Source: Gammaproteobacteria bacterium
GTDB taxonomy: Bacteria > Pseudomonadota > Gammaproteobacteria > GRL18
Length of the DNA: 64,000 nucleotides
Assembly: GCA_016744995.1 (NCBI GenBank)
Contig: JADGDG010000004.1
Span: 1 to 64,000, forward strand
Direction: 5' to 3'
Part shown: positions 8,847 through 18,448 of the stretch, one piece after another
How positions within the stretch are numbered: position 1 is the stretch's first letter
How the letters are laid out: each line of letters starts with the position of its first letter
Made by a program: the position numbers and the translations under genes
The notes under the pieces: generated by a model
What the model was told of the DNA's origin: nothing
The model's database searches: none
What the model saw: only the letters and a program-made list of their open reading frames with translations

Positions 8847-9288
8847 CAGGTATTTCCGTAATCAAACCAATATCTTTGATTCCAGTTTGCTGTAAAGAGG
8901 CGATGGCTCGAACTACAGAGGCATAGTCTGTTGCTTTATCACCGCGGATAAAGAATTGAATTCCTGCCGTTTTCTGTTTTATTTGGCTGATTTTGCTGGT
9001 CATGTCGGCTAGCGTAACGGCCTGATCAGAGCGGCTTTGAATATCTACTTCAGGGCCAACATTCCAATAGTAATTACCATCACTGACAACGGATAAAGTC
9101 AATATTGTTTGCTGTGTATCGGTAGGCAATGCTTCAGCAGCCACGTCAGGCAGTTCCAGTTTAACACCTTGTACTAATAAAGGTGCTGTCACCATAAAAA
9201 TGACTAACAACACTAACATAACATCTATATAAGGGACGACATTCATCTCGGCTTTTAATGAATGGTGATGAGCAGGTTTTTTGATCAT
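8839..9288 (-). CDS. exbD: ExbD/TolR-family proton channel subunit
   Basis: This small inner-membrane protein (about 149 residues) carries the channel Asp in NVVPYIDVMLVLLVIFMV, the single membrane helix of the ExbD/TolR family. A periplasmic domain follows. I chose ATG 9288 because it lies one base after the stop of the preceding gene and removes an unusual 18-residue leader. The EMNVVPYIDVM motif is closer to TolR than to classic ExbD, but the partner downstream is a TonB, not a TolA. The Asp should move protons together with the upstream ExbB/TolQ protein. Confidence 0.88.
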   Translation of the reverse strand: MIKKPAHHHSLKAEMNVVPYIDVMLVLLVIFMVTAPLLVQGVKLELPDVAAEALPTDTQQTILTLSVVSDGNYYWNVGPEVDIQSRSDQAVTLADMTSKISQIKQKTAGIQFFIRGDKATDYASVVRAIASLQQTGIKDIGLITEIPDE

Positions 9289-9289
9289 T

Positions 9290-9976
9290 TCATTTACCCT
9301 GGGCCGCTGTTTGAATTGCCATGATCCGCTTGAGTCTGCCAACTAGTTCATTACCGAAATGGTAATAACTTGAGGACAGGCTATTGGCTCTTGCACTTAG
9401 ACGGTTATAAGCCACAACGGCTGGGATGGCAGCAAACAGACCAATGGCTGTCGCAATTAATGCTTCAGCAATACCCGGTGCTACGGTATTCAATGTCGCT
9501 TGTTCAACTTGGGATAAACCGATAAATGAGTTCATAATACCCCAAACCGTCCCTAATAATCCGATATAGGGACTGACTGAACCGATAATCGCTAAATAAG
9601 ATAAGCCTTTTTCCATTTCAGATTCATGCTCTCCAATATTAATCAGAACTGCTCGCTCAACACTGTCAATTACAGCTTCATCTGAAGCTGTCTGATGGTC
9701 ATTAAATGCGGTGAAACCAGAGTGGAAAATAATCGGTAAGCCTGGATTGATCACATTATATTGTGTCGTCAGACTGGCCAGATTATCTGCCTGACGAAAC
9801 TCATGGCGAAAACGCTTACTATGTTTTTCCATTTTTCTGATCACATGGTTACGCCACAATATTAAAAACCAGCTGGTTAAAGAGGCTAAAAACAAGATCA
9901 ACATAATGCCTTGTACAAATAGACTGGCCTCACTGACCAGCCCCCATATTGTCATTTCTTCTAGTGAATGTTGCAT
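9290..9976 (-). CDS. exbB: ExbB/TolQ-family proton channel subunit
   Basis: This 228-residue three-helix inner-membrane protein forms the scaffold of the TonB motor. Helix 1 is at about residues 15-38. The paired helices 2 and 3 carry GSVSPYIGLLGTVWGIMNSF and APGIAEALIATAIGLFAAIP. These motifs and the AYNRL ending are those of TolQ more than of ExbB. Because the operon encodes a TonB and a TonB-dependent receptor rather than TolA, TolB or Pal, I name it by role. It lies 12 bases after the phytase gene. The stop (TGA) is one base from the exbD start. Confidence 0.88.
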   Translation of the reverse strand: MQHSLEEMTIWGLVSEASLFVQGIMLILFLASLTSWFLILWRNHVIRKMEKHSKRFRHEFRQADNLASLTTQYNVINPGLPIIFHSGFTAFNDHQTASDEAVIDSVERAVLINIGEHESEMEKGLSYLAIIGSVSPYIGLLGTVWGIMNSFIGLSQVEQATLNTVAPGIAEALIATAIGLFAAIPAVVAYNRLSARANSLSSSYYHFGNELVGRLKRIMAIQTAAQGK

Positions 9977-9988
9977 AGGATTCTCATG

Positions 9989-11914
9989 TTAGTTGTTTAG
10001 GTCAAGCGCAGCAGCAATATCTGCCCAGGGAATATATTTATAGTTCTGATTGGTTTCAGGAAAGCGGTTACGACCGTCCTGTACGACCAGCATGCCTTGC
10101 TGCATTTCGCCACCAAGATCATGAGAGGTGACGGTTAAACCATCGGTTTCAGATGCACCATCAATGCCTTTAGCGACATTTAAACCCACTTGAAATGAGC
10201 CGATATAGCTGTATGGCGGCTGAGTCTCAAACAACACATAGCGATTATTACCTTGGCTGGAAACAACAAGATAAGAAGATGTTCCATTGTTATAAATGCT
10301 CATGCCTTCAATATCTGCAGTGAGTTTATCCCCTGCTTTTGCCACTAGACTTAGCTCAGCTTTAGCATCTACATCTGCATCAACACGCCACACGGCCGCA
10401 CCCTCTTCACCAATAAATAAGCTGTGGTTTTGCTCATCCGCAACACAGCCTTCAGGCTGACTGGCTACTGAAAACTGACGACGTAATGTGCCTGCTAATT
10501 GAGATCCGTTCGCTGTGATTTCATATTGTAAAAAGCGCCCGTCTTTATCATTAGCAATGGCATAAAAACGGTTTTTGGCATCTTTATACATACATAAACC
10601 ATAGATATCGTTAGCTTCTGTTTTTATTTCACCTGCTTCAGTAACAAAACCAGAGCCTGGATCAATGGTAAATAAATGCAAGCTGTTATGATCACGGTTT
10701 GAAGCGATTGCCAGATCTACCAGTTGATTCGCTAAACTAAAACCAGAGCGAACATCCACATTATTTAAGCGACCCACAGCGAGGTATTGTTGCTGCTGGC
10801 CTTGCAGATCATAAACCGCTAACCCTGCTTTTTTATCTGTTCCAAGGACTAAGCTGCGCTGAGGGTCTTGGGCATTAATCCAGATAGCAGGATCATCCGC
10901 TGCATCACCCATACTGGGAACAGGCGTGGTTTCAACAGTGGCTTGAACAATGGCAGTTGGCTGCGTGTGTTGCTTTGTTGAACCCTGCCAGTCAAGAGAA
11001 TATAAAGTGACGCCATCATCATGAATAATGGCTATATCTAAACTATCGTTATTGACTCGAACACTTAAGTTTTCAGCATCTGACAGGCTGGATATATCAA
11101 ACTGCTGTGTTAAAGACCAAGCACCTTGCTGTTCAAATAGTTGAATTGTGCCGTGCTCAGGATCACTCACAAACAGCGAGTGATCGACTATCGCCATGCC
11201 AGCAGCAGACTGATAAATTTCACCGAACGGTTGAAGCATCGCTACCGCTTGTCGGTTTAAGTCGGCTTCTGGACTGGCAGGGTAAGCCCAAATACCAACC
11301 TGTTCTTCATTAATGAACATTAAGGCTTGTTCATCATTGACCTGACAGTATTCACTGGCAGGTGGCATACTCATATCTCGCACTAAAGCAGGCTTTTTCA
11401 AGAGTGTTTGATTATCCGCAACTAGCCATTGCTGTCCACGACCTTCTTCACCGACTAAAAAAGCAAAAATATTATCGGCAGGATCTTGATATAAACAAAC
11501 ACCTTCAACCTTAAATGAAGTCTTCGCCAGGTAGATCGGTGCCTGCCAGCCCGTTGGACTATGGTATTGGCTGAGCATCACTTGTTGGCGTTGTTGATCT
11601 TCAGCGATGACCACCAAGCCCTCTTTTGTGAGTCGGTAATCTATCTGACCAAATTGACCGCTTAACTGAGCTAGAGAGTTACCTTGTTTATCTTCAATAT
11701 TCAAACCCGTTTTTGCATAGCTGATCAGCCTGTCTGCATCAGCAACAGGAGATTGAAGTGGGAGCAGTTGTATCGATTCTATGGCGTTATTATCCAAACT
11801 GAGGTGCTGTTGAAAAATCATCTCAGCCTGTTCATCACAGGCTGAGAGAGTCAAGGTAAATGCAACTAGAAACGCAGTTTTAAGAGTGTATTTATTCACG
11901 TTGTACCAGTTCAT
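9989..11914 (-). CDS. Beta-propeller phytase (3-phytase family) lipoprotein
   Basis: This 641-residue protein cleaves phosphate from phytate (inositol hexakisphosphate). The lipobox LSAC places lipidated Cys26 after a short signal peptide, so it should be anchored in a membrane facing the periplasm or outside. The C-terminal half (about 330-640) is the catalytic propeller, with GDAADDPAIWI, LGTDKKAGLAVYDLQG, GRLNNVDVR, NDIYGLC, QPEGCVADE and IEGMSIY. These are calcium- and phosphate-binding stretches of the family. The N-terminal half looks like a second, more diverged propeller, a known dual-domain form. It lies 3 bases after the receptor gene, so receptor and phytase are co-expressed. The receptor may import the released inositol phosphates or phytate. 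Confidence 0.9.
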   Translation of the reverse strand: MNWYNVNKYTLKTAFLVAFTLTLSACDEQAEMIFQQHLSLDNNAIESIQLLPLQSPVADADRLISYAKTGLNIEDKQGNSLAQLSGQFGQIDYRLTKEGLVVIAEDQQRQQVMLSQYHSPTGWQAPIYLAKTSFKVEGVCLYQDPADNIFAFLVGEEGRGQQWLVADNQTLLKKPALVRDMSMPPASEYCQVNDEQALMFINEEQVGIWAYPASPEADLNRQAVAMLQPFGEIYQSAAGMAIVDHSLFVSDPEHGTIQLFEQQGAWSLTQQFDISSLSDAENLSVRVNNDSLDIAIIHDDGVTLYSLDWQGSTKQHTQPTAIVQATVETTPVPSMGDAADDPAIWINAQDPQRSLVLGTDKKAGLAVYDLQGQQQQYLAVGRLNNVDVRSGFSLANQLVDLAIASNRDHNSLHLFTIDPGSGFVTEAGEIKTEANDIYGLCMYKDAKNRFYAIANDKDGRFLQYEITANGSQLAGTLRRQFSVASQPEGCVADEQNHSLFIGEEGAAVWRVDADVDAKAELSLVAKAGDKLTADIEGMSIYNNGTSSYLVVSSQGNNRYVLFETQPPYSYIGSFQVGLNVAKGIDGASETDGLTVTSHDLGGEMQQGMLVVQDGRNRFPETNQNYKYIPWADIAAALDLNN

Positions 11915-11917
11915 TGA

Positions 11918-14365
11918 TTAAAAGTTAGTCAAAGTAAGGCTTAACTTAAAGCTTGGGCCATACTCTTCATATTGTGCGTTATACTCTTTGCTACCTTGGT
12001 AACGGTAGAAGACTTCATCTGTAATGTTTTTCGCTTCAAATGTCAGATGCAGATTTTTAGCCAGGAAGTAACTCATATTAAAGTCAACAAAGGTTTGATC
12101 ATCTACATAGATATCTTGTCGTTTATCTTCAATATCTGACACTTGAGATAAATACTCAGATTTATAGTTTGCTGATAAACGCATACTAAAAGTATCATTT
12201 TCCCAGCCAAGCATCACATTGCCTACACGGTCTGATTGACCGGGTAGTTCAATATTACGACTGTTCCCTTTGCCACTGATTTCAGCATCAGAACTACTGA
12301 GTGTCACGTTAGCCCCAACAATCAAGCCATTCCATGGGGAAGGTAATGAGCTGAGCTTTTGCGTATAAGCTAACTCAATTCCATACACTTCTGCTTCATC
12401 ACCATTAGCATAGGTCAGGGCTTCATCAAAACCTGTCCAAATACCGGTGCCCGCCAAATCGGTGTTGTAAACAAAGTTTTCAATATCTTTATAGAAGACA
12501 AAGGCTGAAATGGCACCATCTTTACCAATGTAATGCTCAATACCCAGGTCATAATTGTTAGACTCAAGTGGATCAAGATTGGGGTTACCAAACTCAGCAT
12601 CACTGCCATCAATTATAATACCCGGAGCCAGGGCTTCGAATGTTGGGCGAACAACAGACTGGGTATAAGCTGAGCGAATTTGCGTGTTATCTGATACATA
12701 ATAACGAACATGTAAACCTGGTAACCAATTACCGTAATCATTACTTTCGTTTACTGCACTGTATTCATCGGAATCCGCATCATACCGGGTACCATCCGTA
12801 TCAAAATCAGTATGCTCATAACGCAGGCCGGTAATGATCGTCCATTTATCCAAATCAACCGTATTCATTAAATACGCTGCATTAATATCTTCTTGCATCT
12901 CATAATCACCGATACGAGATTCATCTTCTTTCATTGTCGCTGTTTGGGTAGAGGCCCATTGTCTAATGGCTGAGGAACTGATTGAAGGTCCAAAACTGCT
13001 TAAGCCATAATCAACATTACCGGAACTGAAGTCAACAAGCGTTAAACCACTTGCGCCAGCATCATATTCCCAGACATCGACCTCATTGTCTTTAACACGT
13101 CTTGAAATCTTGCCGCCAAATTTAAATTCAGCATCATAGTCATTCCATGTATAGGCTTTAGCTAAATCCAGTTTGATATTTTTTTCGGTATCGGTGGTTT
13201 TTTCTTTGCTTAATTCAAGCTCATCAAATTCATAGCTTGATGCATCAGCAAAATTACCTGCTGCAATCACACCAGGTATTTTGGTACCAGAGTACGAGTT
13301 TGAAGTATTGTCATTCACAAACGAAGAAGAGAAATAGTCTGGATTTTCTTCATCAGAGCGTGCATAGCCAGCTTGTGCATTGATGGTCCAGTTACCCAAT
13401 GTTTTCTCACCGCCTAAAACAAAGGAGCTGATGGTCTGTGTTTCTTCTCTATCTTTTAAATCACGTTCTGTTTCATTAGCATCCAGGTCTATTTTGGCAC
13501 GCTGACGCAGTTCAGCATCTCTAAACTCACTGTATTGAGTACGTAAGAAATAGCTTGAATAGTTATTGCTCCTGTAGTCGAAATTTAAGCCTAAGCCCGT
13601 ACGCTCACGTATAATTTCATAATCACGCATTTCAAATTTTTCTAACACTACAGGGGAGCTATCAAAGTCCCAATTCCCTTCTGCTTCAACATTATCTGAG
13701 CCAAACTCACGTTCTTGCCAGCTCACAGCTGCTGCAATGCCAAGTTGACCATTGGCTAAATCAAATACATCACTGATAGCGCCTGAGGCTTTTGGACTGG
13801 TTTTATCAATATTCGTATCATGGCTGCCTTCAATAGTGGTGGTGTAGAACAGGCCATCATGATCAAAGCCGGATAAGGTTTGAACATTTACCGTGCCACC
13901 CAAAGAGTTGGCATCCATATCAGGGGTTAAGGTTTTCACAACAGATAAAGACTGCACCAGCTCACTTGGTAAAACGTCTAAAGCGACGGCACGGGTACCC
14001 GCTTCAGGAGAAGGAACCAAGGTACCGTTAATGGTGACAGCATTTAACTCAGGTGCCAGACCGCGAACCGTAACAAAGCGACCTTCACCCTGGTCATTTT
14101 CAACTGAAACACCTGGCAAACGTTGTAGGGCTTCTGCTGCATTATCATCTGGCAACTGACCAATATCATCTGCGTGGATAACACTTTCAATACTGTTTGA
14201 GTTACGTTGCTGATCTAAGGCTTTACTGATTTGTGCCGCTTGTCCCACGACGCGAACAGTTTCTAAATTGATTTCTTCCTCTGCTAAAGCGGCTTGACTA
14301 AAGCTGGCAATAGCCAGTACAAAAATATTGCGTTTGAATCTCAGGGGTTGAGCATTTTGTGACAT
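11918..14365 (-). CDS. TonB-dependent outer-membrane receptor
   Basis: The receptor is about 815 residues long. After a signal peptide ending near ALAEE there is a TonB-box region (ETVRVVG) and a plug domain with IGQLPDDNAAEALQRLPGV and FVTVRGL. A 22-strand barrel follows, ending in an aromatic residue (LTLTNF). I prefer ATG 14365 over 14392 because it leaves a normal signal peptide. The barrel contains the usual LRYEHTDFD and receptor C-terminal motifs. The substrate is not shown by the sequence. Its place at the head of an operon with a phytase, next to alkaline phosphatase, suggests phytate or another organic phosphate. Upstream 14416-14437 holds CTGTC-like repeats that might be a weak Pho box. 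Confidence 0.9.
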   Translation of the reverse strand: MSQNAQPLRFKRNIFVLAIASFSQAALAEEEINLETVRVVGQAAQISKALDQQRNSNSIESVIHADDIGQLPDDNAAEALQRLPGVSVENDQGEGRFVTVRGLAPELNAVTINGTLVPSPEAGTRAVALDVLPSELVQSLSVVKTLTPDMDANSLGGTVNVQTLSGFDHDGLFYTTTIEGSHDTNIDKTSPKASGAISDVFDLANGQLGIAAAVSWQEREFGSDNVEAEGNWDFDSSPVVLEKFEMRDYEIIRERTGLGLNFDYRSNNYSSYFLRTQYSEFRDAELRQRAKIDLDANETERDLKDREETQTISSFVLGGEKTLGNWTINAQAGYARSDEENPDYFSSSFVNDNTSNSYSGTKIPGVIAAGNFADASSYEFDELELSKEKTTDTEKNIKLDLAKAYTWNDYDAEFKFGGKISRRVKDNEVDVWEYDAGASGLTLVDFSSGNVDYGLSSFGPSISSSAIRQWASTQTATMKEDESRIGDYEMQEDINAAYLMNTVDLDKWTIITGLRYEHTDFDTDGTRYDADSDEYSAVNESNDYGNWLPGLHVRYYVSDNTQIRSAYTQSVVRPTFEALAPGIIIDGSDAEFGNPNLDPLESNNYDLGIEHYIGKDGAISAFVFYKDIENFVYNTDLAGTGIWTGFDEALTYANGDEAEVYGIELAYTQKLSSLPSPWNGLIVGANVTLSSSDAEISGKGNSRNIELPGQSDRVGNVMLGWENDTFSMRLSANYKSEYLSQVSDIEDKRQDIYVDDQTFVDFNMSYFLAKNLHLTFEAKNITDEVFYRYQGSKEYNAQYEEYGPSFKLSLTLTNF

Positions 14366-14607
14366 CGGTTTGTCCTTACTTAGTAAATTCAATGTGCACA
14401 GTGTAGAAAGTAAATATGACAGCTTTATTACAGACAGATTTATAGTTCATTTAAAATCAATAACTTACATTTGTTTTTCTATATAGGTGAGCTATAGTGA
14501 CTGTTGTTAATAGAGTATTTGAGTAAGCAAAACAACATAACAAGCCTTATTGGTGAGCAAAAGCTGAAAAAAATGTACTTTTTTGTGAGCTGATTTGACT
14601 GCACTAG

Positions 14608-14625
14608 CTGTCATATTGTTGTCAT
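14608..14625 (+). promoter_or_regulatory. Pho-box-like repeat (possible PhoB site)
   Basis: CTGTCAT, four bases, then TTGTCAT: two 7-base repeats 11 bases apart, as in the PhoB consensus. It lies 50 bases upstream of the GGDEF gene and in the divergent region shared with the receptor-phytase operon. It fits control by phosphate starvation, but binding is inferred. Confidence 0.6.
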
Positions 14626-14674
14626 TTTTATGCTTTATTGTGCGGGTATAACACAATAAATATGAGAGTAGTTA

Positions 14675-15592
14675 ATGTATAACACACTGACAAAAAAGGT
14701 TTTTTTTCATAGTGCTTATTTGTATGGACTCGCCATCGCTATTGCTGCCGGTATCTTTTTTAGCTATTTAATGGGTGAAGTGAAAGAGTGGCATCAGCTC
14801 AATTTGCTGGATGTTTTTTCTGAAGGTGCCATGACGGTTTTAGCCAGTTTCTGGTTGTTACTGGTGTTAAGAAGTCGTCCCGGTGGTCGCGTGACACAAC
14901 TGTTGGCCATAGGGTTGAGCTGCATTATTTTTTCCTGGTCAATGGACCTAACCGATGAGTTCATTAGACTACCGGATAGTGTTGTTTGGCATACCTGGTT
15001 AGAAAGTCTTCCTATTCCATTTGCTTTAACAGCATTGAGCATTGGTATTTATCATTGGCATAAAGAAGAGTTGGCTATCAGTGCCCAAATGGTCAAACGT
15101 GAGCGTGATTTTCGTGAATATCGTTTGTTTGACAAGCTAATTCCTATTGGCGGTGCAGTATATTTACGTAAACAGCTGGGTATTTTGATCAAAGAGTCAC
15201 AAAAAAATCAAAAGCCGCTTGCCCTGATAGCGGTGGACTTAGACAACTTTAACTATATCAACAGAAAATACGGTATAGCAGAAGGCGACAATATTCTGCG
15301 CGCCTTGTGCCAATTATTATTACTCAATTTGCGTGAGCAGGATGTGTTGTGCCGATTGGCGGGAGATCGCTTTGTGGTGTTATTGCCTGACACTCATCAA
15401 GGCGTTGCCGAAAGTTTGGCTGAAGAGTTAAAAGCAGCAGTGAATAGTTTCGCTTATAAAGATCGACATTCAACAGAGCGAGTTTTTCTAAGTGCCAGCA
15501 CGGCCGTTACACTGGCGGGCACAGAGGATTCAGATTCTGTCTTTAAACGGCTGAATATCGGTGTATTAGTAGCGAAGCAGGAACTGGTTTAA
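14675..15592 (+). CDS. Membrane-anchored GGDEF-domain protein with degenerate active site
   Basis: The protein has 305 residues. The N-terminal half has about four membrane helices (roughly 15-35, 50-68, 75-92, 110-128). The C-terminal half is a GGDEF domain with LALIAVDLDNFNYINRKYG and RLAGDRFVVLLPDT. The signature GG(D/E)EF is replaced by AGDRF, so diguanylate cyclase activity is doubtful; it could be a sensor or c-di-GMP/GTP-binding relic. The stop is directly followed by the GTG start of an AraC-type gene, so the two form an operon. The pair diverges from the phytase operon and has a Pho-box-like site upstream, suggesting it regulates phosphorus scavenging. Confidence 0.85.
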   Translation: MYNTLTKKVFFHSAYLYGLAIAIAAGIFFSYLMGEVKEWHQLNLLDVFSEGAMTVLASFWLLLVLRSRPGGRVTQLLAIGLSCIIFSWSMDLTDEFIRLPDSVVWHTWLESLPIPFALTALSIGIYHWHKEELAISAQMVKRERDFREYRLFDKLIPIGGAVYLRKQLGILIKESQKNQKPLALIAVDLDNFNYINRKYGIAEGDNILRALCQLLLLNLREQDVLCRLAGDRFVVLLPDTHQGVAESLAEELKAAVNSFAYKDRHSTERVFLSASTAVTLAGTEDSDSVFKRLNIGVLVAKQELV

Positions 15593-16639
15593 GTGAAAAA
15601 CACCGTACAAAAAAATTCAGTCTATGAGGCTGATACCGAGTTTATCCCGGCACATTATCAACCAGCATTGCTAGTGGATCTAGCCTTATCACGAGGTGTA
15701 GATAGTCGAGATTTATTGCGCGGTGTACGCTTAAACCTGGAGCAGATTAAGTCAGCGCAAAAAGTGATCAGCGCAGAGCAATTTTTGACTTTAATTCAAA
15801 ATACCCAGAAGCTGTTAAAAGCTGATGACACCAGTTTTTTATATGGTCAGATGCTCTTGCCGGGATTGTTTGGTGCTTGTAGCCAAGCATTTCAACAAAT
15901 GTCTAATTGTCGTCAGGTGATAGATCATTTATGTGATTATCAGGCTATTTTATCGCCCTTACTAAGTTCACGTCGTTTTGAAAATGAAGACTATGTCTTT
16001 ATTTACTGGCAGGATTGCACAGGGGCGAATACAGAACAGTTAAAATTTTTGATTGAATCACAAATGACGGCTTTAGTATCGATGAGCGATTGGCTGACGG
16101 GCGAGAAGTTACCCTGGCAATATCACTTTAGTTACGCCCAGCCAGACTATATCGAACAGTACTGGGTGAACTTTGGTGAGGAGATTAGTTTTAATCGGCA
16201 AATGAGTATGTTGCTCATTGCTAAAGCCCATATTGAGCGAAATTGGTCAAATGAAACGATGGTAGGCGGTGAAGCTGTATTAAATGCAAGTCGTATGCAG
16301 TTGAGTCAGTTAGGTGTCAGGACAAGTTTTCTCGATCAGGTGTATGATTATTTGATACAGAATATTCGCCAGCAGATTAACCTGGATAGACTGTCAGAAG
16401 CATTTCTACTAAGCCCGGCCACAATGAAACGTAAGTTGAAAAAGCATAATACGAGCTTTCAACAGCAGTTGGATTTAGCAAGAAGAAATACGGCAATTTA
16501 CTTATTTCACGTTGAAGGTTACAGCTATCCGCAGATTGCAGACTATTTACAATTTAATGATATGAATAACTTTCGTCGCTCCTTTAAGCGCTGGACAGGC
16601 TTTTCTCCATCGACACTGTTTAACGAACTATCTGTCTAA
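15593..16639 (+). CDS. AraC-family transcriptional regulator
   Basis: This 348-residue regulator has an N-terminal ligand-sensing domain of the arabinose-binding-like type (about 20-200) and a C-terminal pair of helix-turn-helix motifs (about 255-345). The latter shows LSEAFLLSPATMKRKLKKH and YPQIADYLQFNDMNNFRRSF then FKRWTGFSPS, the AraC signature. It starts with GTG immediately after the GGDEF stop, so translation is probably coupled. The likely targets are the divergent receptor-phytase operon or the alkaline phosphatase. The ligand is unknown. Confidence 0.88.
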   Translation: MKNTVQKNSVYEADTEFIPAHYQPALLVDLALSRGVDSRDLLRGVRLNLEQIKSAQKVISAEQFLTLIQNTQKLLKADDTSFLYGQMLLPGLFGACSQAFQQMSNCRQVIDHLCDYQAILSPLLSSRRFENEDYVFIYWQDCTGANTEQLKFLIESQMTALVSMSDWLTGEKLPWQYHFSYAQPDYIEQYWVNFGEEISFNRQMSMLLIAKAHIERNWSNETMVGGEAVLNASRMQLSQLGVRTSFLDQVYDYLIQNIRQQINLDRLSEAFLLSPATMKRKLKKHNTSFQQQLDLARRNTAIYLFHVEGYSYPQIADYLQFNDMNNFRRSFKRWTGFSPSTLFNELSV

Positions 16640-16651
16640 TTAGTTTCTATT

Positions 16652-16733
16652 TTCAACGACTTGCAGTCGCCAAAAATGGCAGCACATCCCTGTGTTGCAC
16701 GTGTCCATCAATAAAGGGATGAACACTAACTGA
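16652..16733. repeat. Dispersed hairpin repeat B, copy 2
   Basis: This copy nearly matches 7969-8046: AACGACTTGCAGTCG, then GCAGCACATCCCTGTGTTGC, then GTGTCCATCAATAAAG. It sits just after the AraC gene stop and may end the GGDEF-araC transcript. A third, shorter related palindrome (GTGTCCATCAATAAATTGATGG) occurs at about 23020. Confidence 0.7.
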
Positions 16734-16989
16734 TAGAAACTCAGCTTATTCAAGATAGTTTCCTTCTCGAAACATAATTTCTGCTCTATTAAGTCCTATT
16801 GCCTCTACTTTGATCCTTGTTTCATCTTTATCAGGTTTAAACCTGGAAAAATCAGTAGAACCTACTGCAAACATCCAATTCTATCTCGTTGACTATCCAT
16901 TAACTTGCCTCTTACATAAAAATAACTTACTATATTATCGTATAGTTTTTAATATACGATCGTATTTTATTATTTTCAAGGAGAGAATC

Positions 16990-18010
16990 ATGATAATACT
17001 TGTAACAGGTGCAACCGGGTTCGTTGGCAGTCACTGCCTGGAATCTCTTAATGAGCTTTCAAACGTGGAAATTATTGCCGCCTGCCGTGAATAAGAAACG
17101 CTTACCGCCCCATTTCAGGCATAGTTCCAGAGTTGGAGATTTGCTGGATACACATTACCAGGAAACCCTATTGGACGATATTGATGTCGTTATTCATGCT
17201 GCTGCATGGACATCTCTATGGGGTAACAAAAACAAGTCAAAAAAATATTTTCTCGATCCAAGCCTTAAATTATTAGAAAACGCAAAACGCAAGGGAATAA
17301 AGCGTTTTGTATTTATAAGTACATTGGCCAGTGCTTCTCCTGACCATTCAGAAAACCCAATGAGTCATGGAATGAAACGCTCCTATTGGCCACACCTTTC
17401 AAATGTAATAACAATTGAAGAGACACTACGAAATCTATCTGATAATAAATTTACCGGGGTTAATCTTCGCCTTGGTTTATTTGTTGGTTCACGATATGCC
17501 CTGGGTCTATTACCTATACTCGTACCGAGACTTAAAACTCATCTGGTTCCCTGGGTTTCAGGTGGTAAGACAAGTTTGCCTCTTATTGATGGGAGAGATA
17601 TAGGCAACTGTGCAAGTCTGGCGGCAACAGTATCTGACCTGTCTGACTATGAAAGTTTTAATGTCTTGGGTCCTGAGGTGCCAAAAACCCGGGAAGTTAT
17701 TTCATATTTACATGAAAAATATCATATACCTCTACCACATTTCAGTGTTCCTTTTTCTATTGCATTCGTATTTGCCGGTTTTATGGAATTACTTGACAAG
17801 CTTGTATCCTGGGAGCCCTTAGTAACCAGAAGCATCATACATTTATTAAGAGAAACCAGTGCAAACAATAATTATTCAAAAGAGCGACTGGGATATAAAC
17901 CCGAGCATCATTGGCAATCTGCGATTGATAATCAAATGAATGAAATGCTAAAACAGCAAACAAAACCAATGAGTATGGCTATTCCATTACATAGAGGTAA
18001 TAGTAAATGA
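16990..18010 (+). pseudogene. NAD-dependent epimerase/dehydratase (extended SDR), frameshifted
   Basis: The start at 16990 follows AAGGAGAG and reads MIILVTGATGFVGSH, the Rossmann nucleotide-binding motif (TGATGFVG). This frame stops at TAA about 17094. The rest of the protein continues in another frame to 18010: DDIDVVIHAAAWTSLWG, RFVFISTLASASP, then VNLRLGLFVG and LPLIDGRDIGNCASLA, typical of 3-beta-HSD/NDP-sugar epimerase relatives. The shift is near 17085-17095, and the usual YxxxK region is altered (MKRSYWPHLS). Without its start the C-terminal frame lacks the cofactor site, so the gene is probably inactive. It overlaps the next, also broken, redoxin gene by 4 bases, indicating a former operon. 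Confidence 0.8.
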
Positions 18011-18448
18011 AACACCTTCGTCTAAAAAAAGGGCAAAAAGTACCAGAGTTTAAAGTTAAAGGTTTACAGGGTGTCGATATTAATCTTAATACTCAAGAAA
18101 AAAACCTTCTTTTACTCAGTTTTTTTCGCTATGCATCTTGCCCTTTGTAGAATTTACGAATCAAAGAACTGATAAAGCTTTCCGTGTCGAATCATCATGG
18201 GGCGGCATTTTTTAGCCTGGACAGTTGGAATAAAAAAAATTATACATGCTGTTTTTGCCAATAAGTTTATCACTGGTGCGATTGAAGGCGAACTTCAACG
18301 AATACCTGCTGATTTTTTAATTGCTCTGGATGGTATAATAATAGAATCTTACTACGGTAAAGATATTGGTGACCATTTACCCATAAATCAACTCCTAAAT
18401 ACGGCTAGAAGTTATTCAGCCAGAAACAGAAAATACAGTGATGATTAG
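18007..18448 (+). pseudogene. Peroxiredoxin/AhpC-TSA-like gene, broken
   Basis: The frame from ATG 18007 reads MKHLRLKKGQKVPEFKVKGL then LLSFFRYASCPL, followed by TAG at the place where the family usually has a second Cys (CPLC.LRI). NLRIKEL continues after the stop. About 50 codons later, in another frame, FANKFITGAIEGELQRIPAD and GIIIESYYGKDIGDHLP form the expected C-terminal end. The middle is too short for an intact thioredoxin fold, so a deletion as well as a stop is likely. It lies between the broken epimerase and an intact TetR gene. Confidence 0.7.

Noticed and set aside
8839-9976. Cell-envelope Tol-Pal operon
   Set aside because: TolA, TolB and Pal are absent; the third gene is a TonB and the operon begins with a receptor.
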